Source: Diphasiastrum complanatum
Lineage: Eukaryota; Streptophyta; Lycopodiopsida; Lycopodiales; Lycopodiaceae
NCBI GenBank assembly: GCA_029204225.1
Contig: CM055113.1
Location: forward strand, 30,507,524 to 30,571,523
Direction: 5' to 3'
Length of the DNA: 64,000 nt
The position numbers were made by a program, and so were the translations under genes. Positions 57,731 to 61,141 of this stretch are shown here, piece after piece (the first letter of the stretch is position 1; each line of letters starts with the position of its first letter). The notes below the pieces were generated by a model, which was given only the letters and a program-made list of their open reading frames with translations, ran no database searches and was not told the origin of the DNA.

Positions 57731-59741
57731 GATTGGATCTTCAAGAATGATCTTTATACAAAGGAAATGGTCTCCTTTTATAGTTGAGAGCTAGACCAAA
57801 TTTCCTACCTCCCTCTACTTCCAAATTTAAATATTTGGTGGGAAAGGACCCTTCAATCACTAACTTGACTTTTAGGCCTCTAAACTTATTTACTTGCGTA
57901 AATAGCCTAACAGTCTCTTTATTGCTATCTATTTGATCAAATAACAATGTGATCACTGGGTTGGACTTACAGACGCAAGGTGCCAAATCCCTCACACTTA
58001 CGGTCCCACCAAATCCCCAATAGTTATGCTGAATGCATGATTGAATGAATAAGGCCAGGAAGCACCTTAGAAATGCATATTTTGTTGAAAACACTTTCAA
58101 TTCAATTCGAGTATCTTATTCTTCTAGTATTGAAGGTTTAATTTGACTTCTTATACTTGTTGAATCTTGTTGTATGCTGCTTGCATAGGATTGAGAGAGT
58201 ATTTCAAGGCAGAAATCGACTCAGAAATTGAGGATCATGGTACATTGGCAACTTTGTCAAAAGAGGTTGGAAAGCCTGCAAGTACTTCTGTGGAAGAATG
58301 TGGAACTCTGGAGACAAATGAACAATTTTATGATGCGATGATGGCTGATGAACCTGCTGGAGAAGATAGTGACGAGGAGGAGAAAGAACTACTGCATAAG
58401 GTGTTATCAAAGAGCTCCTGGAAAAGCTGAAAGATTTTTCCATTTGCATGCACATGTTTAGTCCGATAACTTCACATTCTTTGACTGAAATAACTTTTGC
58501 TTTTTTATGAATGTTTCTTTTGGCAGTAGATGGTAGAGATAGCTTACAATTGCTAACAGCCGTCTGAAGATCTGTGAAATTTTAACTATGGATTAGGTCT
58601 GAAAGGAACAGATTTACAACCTGTTTATTGTGTGTGGTTGATTCCAACACCAATTTTTTAGACTGACTAGTCTAAGATTGTTTATTTCAATGAAAGTTGA
58701 TACCTTTATAGCTTAGCGTGTCCTAATCTTGTTAAGTTTTATGCTTTTAAATCTTTTTTATCCTAGATCTTGTAGTTTTAAATGCAGCCCCACCACAGAC
58801 TGAAGAATGTCGCCTGGAGTGTCATGGTTGGACTTTCTCCCCGAAAGCTATCAGGTTTTGGATGATCGTTCAGTTGAAAGTTTTTCTCATTTGTATATTA
58901 TGCTCAAAACATTCCTGGCCTTTAAAATTTCAACAATTCGTTTGCCTTGTTGATGACTCTCATGACTGCTATACGTGCATGTTCTATTTCCCGTATGATT
59001 TCATCTGCAGTGGTTGTGGAATCTTTCTTCCTCAAATGAAAGAAATGCCTTTGTTTTGTTCGACATCAGGAGAATTTTTGTCAAAAGTTATGCCAGTCAG
59101 CATTGAACTGAATCAATTCGAAGGCTCTCTGCGTTTGGGCATGGGTGAGAAAGACTGTAATTGCTGGGCTGATCCAGGTGGTAAAGGCTTTATGGTGCGT
59201 GGGAAGACGTACATGCAAGACTTTGTGAAGGTGACATCTTGTCTAAATCATACATTCTTTCATGTTGTCAAGTGAGGTTTATATTGTGTAGTAATGACTA
59301 GGTTGCAAACCTCAACAGCATCAGTTGGTGGACAATAGTTGGTTTGGTGAATGAACTTTTCGTATTTTTGATATTAGTTTTGCTGTTAGAAAGATTTCTC
59401 TTGCTGAATTTTGAAGCCGCAGTTTTTTAATGTTGCAATTTAAGCATCTGTGTGAACTTATCACATAATTTGTTTGTGCAATTACATCCGATAAGGTACC
59501 CGGGGATGATCCTTTGCTGAAATTATTTGCAGCAGACTGGTTCAAGCATGAGGATAAAGTGGGATGCATTGCAAAGCATCCAAAATGTGTGGTTCAGGTT
59601 AGTCAGCTAACAACTCAATAGAAAGGATCTTCATTGTATATGCTCAGAAAAGGAACACTTGACTGATGTCTTGGCTGTTGTTGCTGCATATAGTCAGAGA
59701 CTGGAAAAAAGCTGCCATTTATCCTGATAGTCAATTTACAG
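123..59741 (+). CDS. EDR2-like PH-START-DUF1336 gene, 17 exons (partial at both ends)
   Basis: Host gene. Proteins of this family have a pleckstrin-homology domain, a START lipid-binding domain and a C-terminal DUF1336 (EDR2_C) domain; Arabidopsis EDR2 is a negative regulator of defence and cell death that binds phosphoinositides. The order here is the same: PH remnants in exons 1-3, START in exons 7-12, an acidic linker in exon 13, and the start of DUF1336 in exons 15-17. Exons: 123-197, 28793-28846, 29015-29080, 29359-~29453, 29613-29677, 29790-29912, 30123-30157, 48645-48745, 49172-49267, 49628-49704, 49929-50000, 50213-50383, 58189-58400, 58788-58854, 59070-59230, 59496-59597, 59694-59741. 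Every junction uses GT/AG and the phases fit throughout, with no stop, so the gene looks intact and functional. The relatives I recall are the rice/Arabidopsis PH-START proteins of the At3g54800/At2g28320 type, not EDR2 itself. The N-terminal exons and the DUF1336 C-terminus lie outside the window. Confidence 0.9.
198..643. other. Start of intron 1, no gene seen
   Basis: AT-rich sequence directly after the exon-1 donor. Short open frames on both strands have no domain, codon bias or start context worth calling. Confidence 0.6.
644..1350. mobile_element. Non-autonomous hAT-like element with GCAATCCGGG word arrays
   Basis: The left edge reads catagttgcag, the end sequence shared with the larger hAT-like elements of this window. 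Bases 656-715 and 1282-1350 carry near-copies of the same block (ttccggaatgc(g/a)atcc, then gttagggtttcccggat) in the same orientation, next to T-rich runs. The inner block caatatgggtatcatgtgaa at 731 matches the conserved inner block of other copies. No coding capacity is visible. The right boundary is estimated because no clear target duplication remains. Confidence 0.55.
1351..2880. other. Intron 1 sequence, no gene recognised
   Basis: I see only short open frames without recognisable motifs. A perfect 10-bp stem (tcttggtatg/cataccaaga, about 1951-1980) is the only structure noted. The minus-strand frame at 2457-2705 is open but has no recognisable domain. Confidence 0.5.
2881..3480. mobile_element. 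Relic of an E3-type hAT-like element end
   Basis: A decayed cluster of ggttc(c)gaaccgg words at about 2895-2955 is followed by a T-rich run. After that comes the same AT-rich, ctagtaact-rich sequence seen inside E3 (about 32470-32830 and 37680-38160). No transposase can be recognised. Boundaries are approximate. Confidence 0.4.
3481..3889. other. Intron 1 sequence, no gene recognised
   Basis: Nothing recognisable apart from a C/T-rich stretch at about 3495-3560 that resembles low-complexity transposase tail coding. It leads into the GA-rich tract at which the LINE 3' ends begin. Confidence 0.4.
3890..4679 (-). mobile_element. LINE 3' portion (part 1 of a split LINE fragment)
   Basis: Read on the minus strand, this encodes the C-terminal zinc-binding end of a plant L1-type ORF2 ([26 protein letters not shown]). 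It aligns with the larger LINE at 50960-51440. The 3' end lies in GA/GAAA repeats. A second short LINE 3' end (ctttattaatgtc) sits at 3920-3940, so two insertions abut here. The sequence continues exactly at 22253: gctgatgagag + gaaa here, against gctgatgagaggaaatgcgc in the larger copy. The copia element between them was therefore inserted into this LINE. Confidence 0.8.
4680..4969 (+). repeat. 5' LTR of the split copia element
   Basis: A 290-bp direct repeat of 9369-~9505 plus 22114-22252, with TG...CA ends and an internal CT tract at 4808-4828. The methionine-tRNA-type primer site follows immediately. Confidence 0.92.
5470..5720 (+). repeat. Three tandem ~78-bp repeats in the copia leader
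   Basis: Three diverged copies of a unit running from tatcggatccaagtgcgc to ccgcgctccagtccaatat lie between the primer site and the gag-like region. Confidence 0.75.
9494..9546. repeat. (CT)n(TA)n tract flanking E1
   Basis: The CT tract native to the copia LTR extends into about 17 TA units ending exactly at the left edge of E1. Confidence 0.9.
9770..10290 (+). repeat. Six tandem ~84-bp repeats in E1
   Basis: Unit: catgggcactgtggaggagc, then a variant of agaccatggacccaatcgga and a ca(a/g)catgtgggggagcaata segment. Copies start near 9770, 9854, 9938, 10022, 10107 and 10192. Open frames across the array on either strand follow from the repeat unit and are not called as genes. Confidence 0.9.
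10322..10530 (+). repeat. GA-rich gtgagaggct repeats upstream of the E1 + strand gene
   Basis: An irregular array of gtgagaggctgtgagag-like units ends about 20 bases before the ATG at 10549. It may be the 5' leader or promoter of that gene. Confidence 0.65.
10549..10872 (+). CDS. Small charged coiled-coil protein encoded by E1
   Basis: 107 codons. The start sits in good plant context (gagATGGC). The N-terminal 45 residues are a highly charged, probably helical segment ([20 protein letters not shown]). A Pro-Ala spacer follows ([17 protein letters not shown]), then a second charged helix ([20 protein letters not shown]). About 150-200 bases downstream are A/T-rich 3'-end-like sequences. It points toward the transposase gene from the opposite end of E1. 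I do not recognise the family. By position it could be an accessory DNA-binding or partner protein of the transposase, but this is inference. The overlapping minus-strand frame (10188-10832) is less plausible because it runs through the tandem repeats. Confidence 0.5.
   Translation: MAEGEARRKLEEEVRRHNERHRKQEADIAEMLRETRQRHPELQIPAPAVAPAPAVELDLDEQIGMNFTRRQLIMVRERAARRRDDQEAERERHNNAPDEGVESVEDP
11372..16241 (-). CDS. E1 transposase: BED finger, DUF659, hAT dimerisation, AT-hook tail
   Basis: hAT-superfamily cut-and-paste transposase. It starts at 16241 ([13 protein letters not shown]). BED zinc finger: [12 protein letters not shown] at about 16170-16080, with a one-base frame change inside the finger. 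A Pro/Ser-rich linker follows (about 15.5-16.0 kb). DUF659: [15 protein letters not shown] and VVTDNATNC (15.1-14.85 kb), with both catalytic-type Asp residues present. Then [13 protein letters not shown] (about 14.7-14.34 kb), [14 protein letters not shown] to PITWW (about 14.24-13.9 kb), and the hAT dimerisation block [19 protein letters not shown] (13.8-13.64 kb). Exons are separated by short introns. The long tail is acidic, RG- and Pro-rich, then ends in AT-hooks (RKRPGRPKG at about 11.69 kb, KRGRP). It is split by the 12568-13131 insert and has an in-frame TAG at 11756-11758. The gene is defective as it stands. Confidence 0.82.
12568..13131 (+). mobile_element. Copia-derived fragment inserted in the E1 transposase tail
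   Basis: The 564-bp block is flanked by tcaggagc on both sides (12560-12567 and 13132-13139). Near its left end a plus-strand frame reads [20 protein letters not shown], the end of a Ty1/copia RNase H. The rest is non-coding. It is a broken fossil fragment; how it moved is unclear because no TIR or complete LTR is visible. Confidence 0.65.
14713..14750. repeat. Perfect 18-bp-arm hairpin inside the E1 transposase
   Basis: cctcttcctggtgacttt, a two-base loop (tg), then the exact complement. The homologous position of E2 (about 19376-19400) has only the coding arm, so E1 gained the inverted copy where E2 has an intron/exon junction. Confidence 0.9.
16606..16657. repeat. (TA)n tract between E1 and E2
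   Basis: About 52 bases of TA repeat with one TG. It begins directly after the E1 end ctatg and stops at the E2 start catagttgca. Confidence 0.92.
16658..21866 (-). mobile_element. E2: 5.2-kb hAT-like DNA transposon
   Basis: The ends are catagttgcaccgcg (left) and, on the minus strand, catagttgcagcg (right). A GAATCGCGAT word array lies at 16668-16756, with fewer GAATCG words at the right end. T runs sit just inside both ends. The inner block caatatgggtattagatgaa at 16791 is shared with other elements. TA repeats flank both sides. It encodes one transposase on the minus strand, with introns that splice cleanly in its first half. Fewer breaks are visible than in E1. Confidence 0.87.
17171..20953 (-). 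CDS. E2 transposase: BED finger, DUF659, hAT dimerisation, AT-hook/RG tail
   Basis: It starts at 20953 ([14 protein letters not shown]). BED finger: [22 protein letters not shown] and a later Cys. A low-complexity linker of repeated [10 protein letters not shown]-like units follows. Exon 1 ends at 19959. Exon 2 (19863-19518) has [12 protein letters not shown] and VVTDNASNC, both catalytic-type Asp residues. Exon 3 (19420-19017) has [17 protein letters not shown] and [12 protein letters not shown]. Exon 4 (18915-18743) has [20 protein letters not shown]. Then comes [11 protein letters not shown] and the dimerisation block [19 protein letters not shown] (to about 18161). The last exon (18049-17171) is acidic, then AT-hook ([14 protein letters not shown]) and an RG-rich run. 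Between about 18640 and 18380 the frame does not stay open, suggesting one or more small lesions or a missed intron. Confidence 0.83.
21867..22113. repeat. Mixed (TA)n(TG)n(CT)n microsatellite
   Basis: About 245 bases of alternating TA, TG and CT dinucleotide runs between E2 and the rest of the copia 3' LTR. Open frames reading IYIYICVCV are artefacts. Confidence 0.95.
22253..22810 (-). mobile_element. LINE fragment, part 2 (continues 3890-4679)
   Basis: Minus-strand ORF2 sequence: [11 protein letters not shown] near 22790, a [11 protein letters not shown]-like segment, and [13 protein letters not shown] to [20 protein letters not shown] (22627-22380). It is homologous to [28 protein letters not shown] and [19 protein letters not shown] of the LINE at 51550-52000. 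The 5' edge at about 22810 abuts a copia relic in the same orientation. LINEs are commonly 5'-truncated. Confidence 0.82.
22811..25975 (-). mobile_element. Second Ty1/copia relic (LTR, gag, protease, integrase)
   Basis: Read on the minus strand: an LTR (about 25975 down to 25639, ending tgtca), primer site at 25638-25627 (rc tggtatcagagc), a gag-like region (about 25.26-24.6 kb, [20 protein letters not shown]), zinc knuckle ([14 protein letters not shown]), protease ([12 protein letters not shown]) and integrase (HERYGHLG...[16 protein letters not shown]), ending after the integrase. The integrase-side frame stays open over about 1.7 kb. No RT or 3' LTR was recognised on the far side of the LINE. 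It is a fossil with a few breaks and missing parts. Confidence 0.88.
25976..26200 (+). mobile_element. LINE reverse-transcriptase fragment
   Basis: The plus strand reads [20 protein letters not shown] then [20 protein letters not shown]. It is homologous to [20 protein letters not shown] and [20 protein letters not shown] of the LINE at about 52740-52910. Orientation is opposite to the other LINEs here. Confidence 0.7.
26201..27940 (+). other. Degenerate internal region upstream of a lone LTR
   Basis: No domain is recognisable. The stretch ends in the purine tract aataagggggag directly before a TGTTAG...CTAACA repeat-like unit, so it is probably the decayed interior of an LTR element. It is repeat-rich in short words (gtgtgaggaag, tggaggtc). 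Confidence 0.4.
27941..28321 (+). mobile_element. Lone LTR-like sequence with polypurine tract
   Basis: 381 bp, starting tgttagagttaatg and ending tttttctaaca (TGTTAG/CTAACA ends), preceded by ggggga. No partner LTR was found in the window. Fossil. Confidence 0.55.
28322..28792. other. End of intron 1, no gene seen
   Basis: Ordinary T-rich plant intron leading to the acceptor tttgttgtctag of exon 2. Confidence 0.6.
28793..30157 (+). CDS. EDR2-like exons 2-7 (end of PH domain, linker, start of START)
   Basis: Six exons with introns of 0.1-0.3 kb. Exon 28793-28846 contains [13 protein letters not shown], matching RFYNRLDESRKGE of relatives. Exon 29015-29080 contains [17 protein letters not shown], the last PH helix. 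Exon 29359-~29453 is linker; its 3' end is uncertain because GT occurs after both 29435 and 29453, and both give the needed phase 2. Exon 29613-29677 ends in LTKLIYIGR. Exon 29790-29912 contains [12 protein letters not shown] and [16 protein letters not shown]. Exon 30123-30157 is [12 protein letters not shown]. These match the GPESLLRQSS..WKCVRTINGVRIFEDV block of the family. The 18.5-kb intron 7 follows. Confidence 0.87.
30158..32253. other. Start of intron 7, unique-looking sequence
   Basis: About 2.1 kb between exon 7 and E3. No domain-bearing frame or repeat was recognised. Confidence 0.5.
32860..37639 (+). mobile_element. Ty3/gypsy element with chromodomain-like C-terminus
   Basis: The LTRs are 442 bp (32860-33301 and 37198-37639), starting (tg)ttacggactac and ending attgattca. 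They differ by eye at about 8 sites (roughly 2%), so it is fairly young. The primer site ttggtatcagagc lies just after the 5' LTR. One long frame (34222-36579, 785 codons) holds reverse transcriptase (FDDILIY), RNase H ([14 protein letters not shown]), the integrase zinc-binding and core domains. A chromodomain-like segment follows before the 3' LTR. I did not recognise gag or protease. It is nearly whole in pol but broken overall, with only a few breaks. No clear target duplication was found. It sits inside E3. Confidence 0.9.
33655..33845 (+). repeat. Threefold ttgattggaggctgtcca repeat in the gypsy leader
   Basis: Three copies of a unit beginning ttgattggaggctgtcca (about 33666, 33747 and 33816), with spacing of about 70-80 bases. 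Confidence 0.8.
37640..38344. other. E3 interior, AT-rich, non-coding
   Basis: AT-rich sequence rich in ctactaactacta-type words. It resembles 32470-32830, 2960-3480 and 43600-44100, which marks those as the same transposon family. No gene was found. Confidence 0.55.
38345..40852 (-). pseudogene. E3 transposase remnants (DUF659 / hAT type)
   Basis: Minus-strand segments in transposase order. DUF659 start [20 protein letters not shown] (about 40852-40672). [14 protein letters not shown] with [19 protein letters not shown] (40521-40370). [18 protein letters not shown] (39505-39290). A region with [20 protein letters not shown] (about 39031-38765). An acidic Ser/Asp/Glu tail (38609-38345). The first catalytic-type Asp of the SDGWTD motif is Asn here. 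I found no BED finger, and the dimerisation block is missing or too decayed to see. A reversed gypsy LTR piece lies between two exons. A dead copy. Confidence 0.72.
39900..40340 (-). mobile_element. Gypsy LTR piece, reverse orientation, inside the E3 transposase
   Basis: The minus strand contains gagtgggggcc and ggagggcgcactattatccc, matching the LTR of the gypsy element at 32860-37639 (gagtgggggcccgtaggagggcgcactatttt). It ends near taacttggtat, as at that element's LTR/primer junction. A diverged relative. Fossil. Confidence 0.6.
41190..41715. repeat. (CA)n/(CT)n microsatellite block in E3
   Basis: About 525 bases of CA and CT repeats interrupted by aatctcaatggcaaatg units (three copies). 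Frames reading [12 protein letters not shown] are artefacts. Confidence 0.95.
41836..43454. other. Intron 7 sequence, no gene recognised
   Basis: A 104-codon open frame at 42281-42595 has no recognisable domain and no start context or splice partner I can support. Confidence 0.5.
43455..44460 (-). mobile_element. Relic of an E3-type hAT-like element
   Basis: A decayed ggttcgaaccgg cluster and T run at 43470-43575, then E3-like AT-rich sequence. A minus-strand frame at about 44440-44176 is rich in acidic residues ([20 protein letters not shown]) and ends in TRRRLR, like the acidic transposase tail of E3. The right end is lost. Confidence 0.55.
44540..45190. repeat. Irregular gccacgtggcaagccacgta repeat field, part 1
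   Basis: Dozens of variants of gccac(g/a)tggcaagcc followed by a(c/t)gtaggc and ctaccataggcttgtg, on both strands, with a (GA)n tract at 44707-44779. Many copies hold the palindrome CCACGTGG (G-box core CACGTG). Confidence 0.85.
45191..45705 (+). mobile_element. Possible LTR remnant between the repeat fields
   Basis: A tgttaaagaaataac start at about 45474, preceded by the purine-rich caagtggga, and an LTR-like stretch to about 45702 suggest a copia-type LTR remnant. No coding region was recognised. Fossil, low certainty. Confidence 0.35.
45706..46425. repeat. Irregular gccacgtggcaagccacgta repeat field, part 2
   Basis: Same family as 44540-45190. It includes the segment from accaggctttg to agtggacctagagagagaaag, repeated at about 45727 and 46047 and, with a longer GA tract, at about 44677. 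That shows internal segmental duplication. Confidence 0.85.
46690..46795. mobile_element. Right end of a hAT-like element with GCGTTCCGGAACGC words
   Basis: gcgttccggaacgcc and related words at 46738-46790 sit beside an A run and the inner block (rc of caatatggtattcaaattg, 46704-46722). The element abuts a TA tract at 46796. The left end was not identified. The stretch 46426-46690 shows nothing recognisable apart from two gatacccaaattggc-like words. Confidence 0.5.
46796..46844. repeat. (TA)n tract
   Basis: A TA tract between the right end of one element and the left end of the next. Confidence 0.92.
46845..47553. mobile_element. E5: 0.7-kb non-autonomous hAT-like element, GAAACGCGTTTC words
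   Basis: The ends are tatagttgcac (left) and, on the minus strand, catagttgcactg (right). GAAACGCGTTTC words lie at 46860-46930 and 47490-47540, with A/T runs inside both. On the minus strand the right side runs from caatatgggtatcagatgaa to gccgactgtttcgggtgca, which matches E2's left side (16791-16860). TA tracts lie on both sides. No coding region. Confidence 0.75.
47554..47590. repeat. (TA)n tract
   Basis: A TA tract directly after the E5 end ctatg. A gcgtccgg-rich element begins at about 47592. Confidence 0.9.
47592..47895. mobile_element. hAT-like element end(s) with GCGTCCGG words
   Basis: Two copies of a block starting atgagggtc(c/t)gggccggaatg (47589 and 47717), full of gcgtccgg/ccggacgc words, then an A/T-rich linker and more words to 47890. 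This may be one short element with a duplicated left end, or two. The remaining sequence to 48300 has no visible gene. Confidence 0.5.
48316..48537. mobile_element. 0.22-kb mini-element with GTGCCGTGGTACC words
   Basis: Two word-rich arms (48325-48380 and 48425-48530) around a T/A linker. The right end, on the minus strand, is catagttccaggtgc. It is little more than two transposon termini joined. It lies about 100 bases before exon 8, close to that exon's branch region. Confidence 0.6.
48645..50383 (+). CDS. EDR2-like exons 8-12 (START domain)
   Basis: Five exons: 48645-48745, 49172-49267, 49628-49704, 49929-50000 and 50213-50383. They read, in order, [40 protein letters not shown] with [45 protein letters not shown], and [18 protein letters not shown] with [18 protein letters not shown]. 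These are the diagnostic START segments of PH-START-DUF1336 proteins. Introns between them are 0.2-0.4 kb, while introns 7 and 12 on either side are 18.5 and 7.8 kb. START domains form a lipid-binding pocket; the ligand cannot be read from the sequence. Confidence 0.9.
50384..50639. other. Start of intron 12
   Basis: Ordinary T-rich intron sequence after the donor gtgctc. No gene. Confidence 0.6.
50962..54280 (-). pseudogene. LINE ORF2 (endonuclease, reverse transcriptase, zinc-binding end)
   Basis: The endonuclease begins [11 protein letters not shown] (about 54245) and includes [20 protein letters not shown] and LLARDFNAG. The reverse transcriptase spans about 53100-52330: [58 protein letters not shown]. 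The catalytic loop lies near 52360 (LYADDIVLL-like on the minus strand). The C-terminal part has [54 protein letters not shown] and [20 protein letters not shown]. Several frame changes and stops make it inactive. Confidence 0.82.
54309..55316 (-). pseudogene. LINE ORF1 (coiled coil and RNA-binding type)
   Basis: It starts [18 protein letters not shown] heptad-rich coiled coil follows ([38 protein letters not shown]). The C-terminal nucleic-acid-binding part has [27 protein letters not shown] and [14 protein letters not shown], ending RFFSKRQ. L1-type ORF1 proteins coat the LINE RNA. Two frame changes are needed to read it through. A ~42-base tandem duplication (acctggtccagtgctgtgcc..., 54598-54680) repeats the segment FRGLPT. 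Confidence 0.75.
55802..55863. repeat. (GA)n tract
   Basis: An uninterrupted GA run at the 5' side of the LINE, matching the internal GA tract of the host LTR. Confidence 0.95.
56017..56294. mobile_element. E7: 0.28-kb non-autonomous hAT-like element in an LTR
   Basis: It begins catagttgcacctcc, with gaaacgcgtttctg words at 56036-56090, a T run, and the inner block caatatgggtatcaaattaa at 56121. The intact LTR at 57960 reads gggttggacttacagacg. Here gttggact precedes and attggtct follows the insert, an imperfect 8-bp target duplication. Confidence 0.68.
56321..57160. other. Intron 12, internal relic of an LTR element
   Basis: Two similar segments (56690-56810 and 56898-57020) share atttgtaac(g/t)tgctcattac and ccaaaaagccctttt-type words in tandem, about 210 bases apart. 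No domain-bearing frame was found. Confidence 0.5.
57161..58015 (-). mobile_element. Gypsy-type LTR pieces with primer sites, tandemly duplicated
   Basis: Two copies of aagctaagcctagcaaatgc ... ttgctccccggcaacggcgtcaaaa (57166 and 57498) are each followed by an LTR start (57238 and 57572). On the minus strand, ttgacgccgttgccggggag is a primer-site type found in Tat/Athila-like Ty3/gypsy elements. The second LTR runs to about 58010, while the first is cut short by a LINE 3' end. GA tracts lie at 57351-57413 and 57677-57727. Fossil; no coding region. Confidence 0.65.
57417..57495 (-). mobile_element. Very short LINE 3' end
   Basis: A stretch reading gtgcccgatggcacataaga and catcaataaaggagcattgt resembles the 3' end of the LINE at 50790-50890 (gggcacccatgggtgcataa, cagtgggagcatcatcc). 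It abuts a GA tract. Confidence 0.5.
58189..59741 (+). CDS. EDR2-like exons 13-17 (acidic linker, start of DUF1336)
   Basis: Exon 58189-58400 begins [10 protein letters not shown] and holds the acidic run [14 protein letters not shown]. Exon 58788-58854 is [13 protein letters not shown], matching KLKNVSWAIASL of relatives. Exon 59070-59230 has [33 protein letters not shown]. Exon 59496-59597 has [18 protein letters not shown]. Exon 59694-59741 has [16 protein letters not shown]. The last three are the N-terminal third of DUF1336. If intron 13 (58401-58787) were kept, the reading frame would stop within ten codons, giving a product with START but no DUF1336. No further exon is visible before base 64000. 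Confidence 0.88.
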
Positions 59742-60204
59742 GTACTGTGAGATTCTCATATTTATTTTATGCTACAATTTTAAACGAATATGGCCCAACA
59801 TTTTTAAATATCATGATAGTGTGAGAAAGCCATTTTTTCAGATTATAGATAGAACCTGATCCATGGTAACGGTAGGAGATGCTAATAGCCATTCCTAGGT
59901 AACTGGTGGCTGAAGTAAGATGAAGTAGTGCTGAAAAGGACATTTGCAAAAGATTGAAAAGGAAGATGTCTTTTTCAAGCATAGTAACCGGCAAATGCAT
60001 TTGCTGCTGTACATTTTAAAAAACAAGTATGAACTTCCAAGTCAAGTATAATTGAAAAAAATGCTTGAAAATTTTCAAGTTTTTGTAGCCTACAGCCTGC
60101 ACATAGGTACAGTGTAAGCTGTAGCATAATGATTTATCACTAGTGGTTGCAAAGATAATTTGAATTTAGTGTAAGTTGTAAGGCTATTTTTTACTTATGT
60201 GTTA
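59742..60204. other. Start of the last intron
   Basis: No exon or repeat was recognised. The next DUF1336 exon must lie beyond the window. Confidence 0.55.
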
Positions 60205-60310
60205 TGGAATGAGCCGAGCAGATGACATTCTGCCCAGTATGGGCGAGGCCCAAAGGGGCCGAGACTATGATTCTTTACCGGGCAGAATGTTATCTGCCCG
60301 GCTCATTCCA
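60205..60310. mobile_element. 106-bp foldback element (MITE-like)
   Basis: Arms of about 35 bp: tggaatgagccgagcagatg at the left is complemented by catctgcccggctcattcca-like sequence at the right, with about three mismatches. The loop is about 36 bases. It would fold into a long hairpin when intron 17 is transcribed. The flanking tta/ttg is too short to define the family. Confidence 0.75.
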
Positions 60311-60331
60311 TTGCTTAATGCATAGTTGCTG

Positions 60332-60475
60332 CTTTTTCACATGACCATTATGCAGTAGAATCTGCATTTGAAAAACATAATCAACGTTTTCAAAGCTGAG
60401 CCTTTTTCACAACCGTTATGAAGCAGAATTTGCATCTGAAGAACATAATCAATGTTGAAAACAATGGTTTCCCGC
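60332..60475 (+). repeat. Two tandem ~70-bp repeats
   Basis: ctttttcacatgaccattatgcag... and ctttttcacaaccgttatgaagcag... are successive diverged copies next to the foldback element. Confidence 0.75.
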
Positions 60476-60877
60476 CCATTCTGCTTTTTAAGCAGTCTAA
60501 AAATGGGTAGAAAATGCACAGTTATGCATCACATGTAATATAGCTTGTAAGAGGTACTTTCTTCCTACAAAAAGAAGGGTATTTTCAGAGCAATGTTTGT
60601 GAATGCCCCCCCTCTCCCCTTGCAAGCTTGCAAACATTTGCATTTACATGTTTGCCATATTTGTTTGTAACTATGCTTTCAAGTGTCAAAAAATGAGTGG
60701 AGATGTTTGGTACATGTAACAATTGATTGTGTATCCATAGGATATTCAATCTTTAATCGAGGTAAATATCCATTGCCCAAAATGGATGATTTGATAGATA
60801 TCTTGGTCATAAATAAGATCACCCCAAAAGGTTTGAAAAGATAGAAAAAGATAAGATCAAGGCAATCTTGACATAGT

Positions 60878-61098
60878 TGCATCAAACTTCGGTTCGAATC
60901 GCCTACCGCGGTTCAAACCTTCGAACCGTTACGGGCTGATTTGAACCGGGAACTGGTTCGAACTGTTTTTTGGCCCCCTAAACGAAAAAACAAAAAACAA
61001 AAAAAAACGGTTCGAACCGTTTCCCGATTCGAACCTAGCTAGCCGGTTCAAATTGGTTTGAATTGAGATGAATCGGCTGATTCAAATCGGCGTGTAAG
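60878..61098. mobile_element. 0.22-kb mini-element with GGTTCGAACC words
   Basis: The left end is catagttgcatc. Word arrays at 60890-60970 and 61008-61090 flank an A-rich linker. It has the same word as E3 and the same bare plan as the element at 48316. No coding region. Confidence 0.6.
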
Positions 61099-61141
61099 TC
61101 AAATTTTTTCTCAGTTATATAATTTTCTTTTGAGGGTTTAT

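Noticed and set aside
58401-58430. Direct read-through of exon 13 to a stop as the gene's normal end
   Set aside because: The next exon (58788-58854) matches the family and restores phase, and the DUF1336 exons follow, so splicing is the better model.
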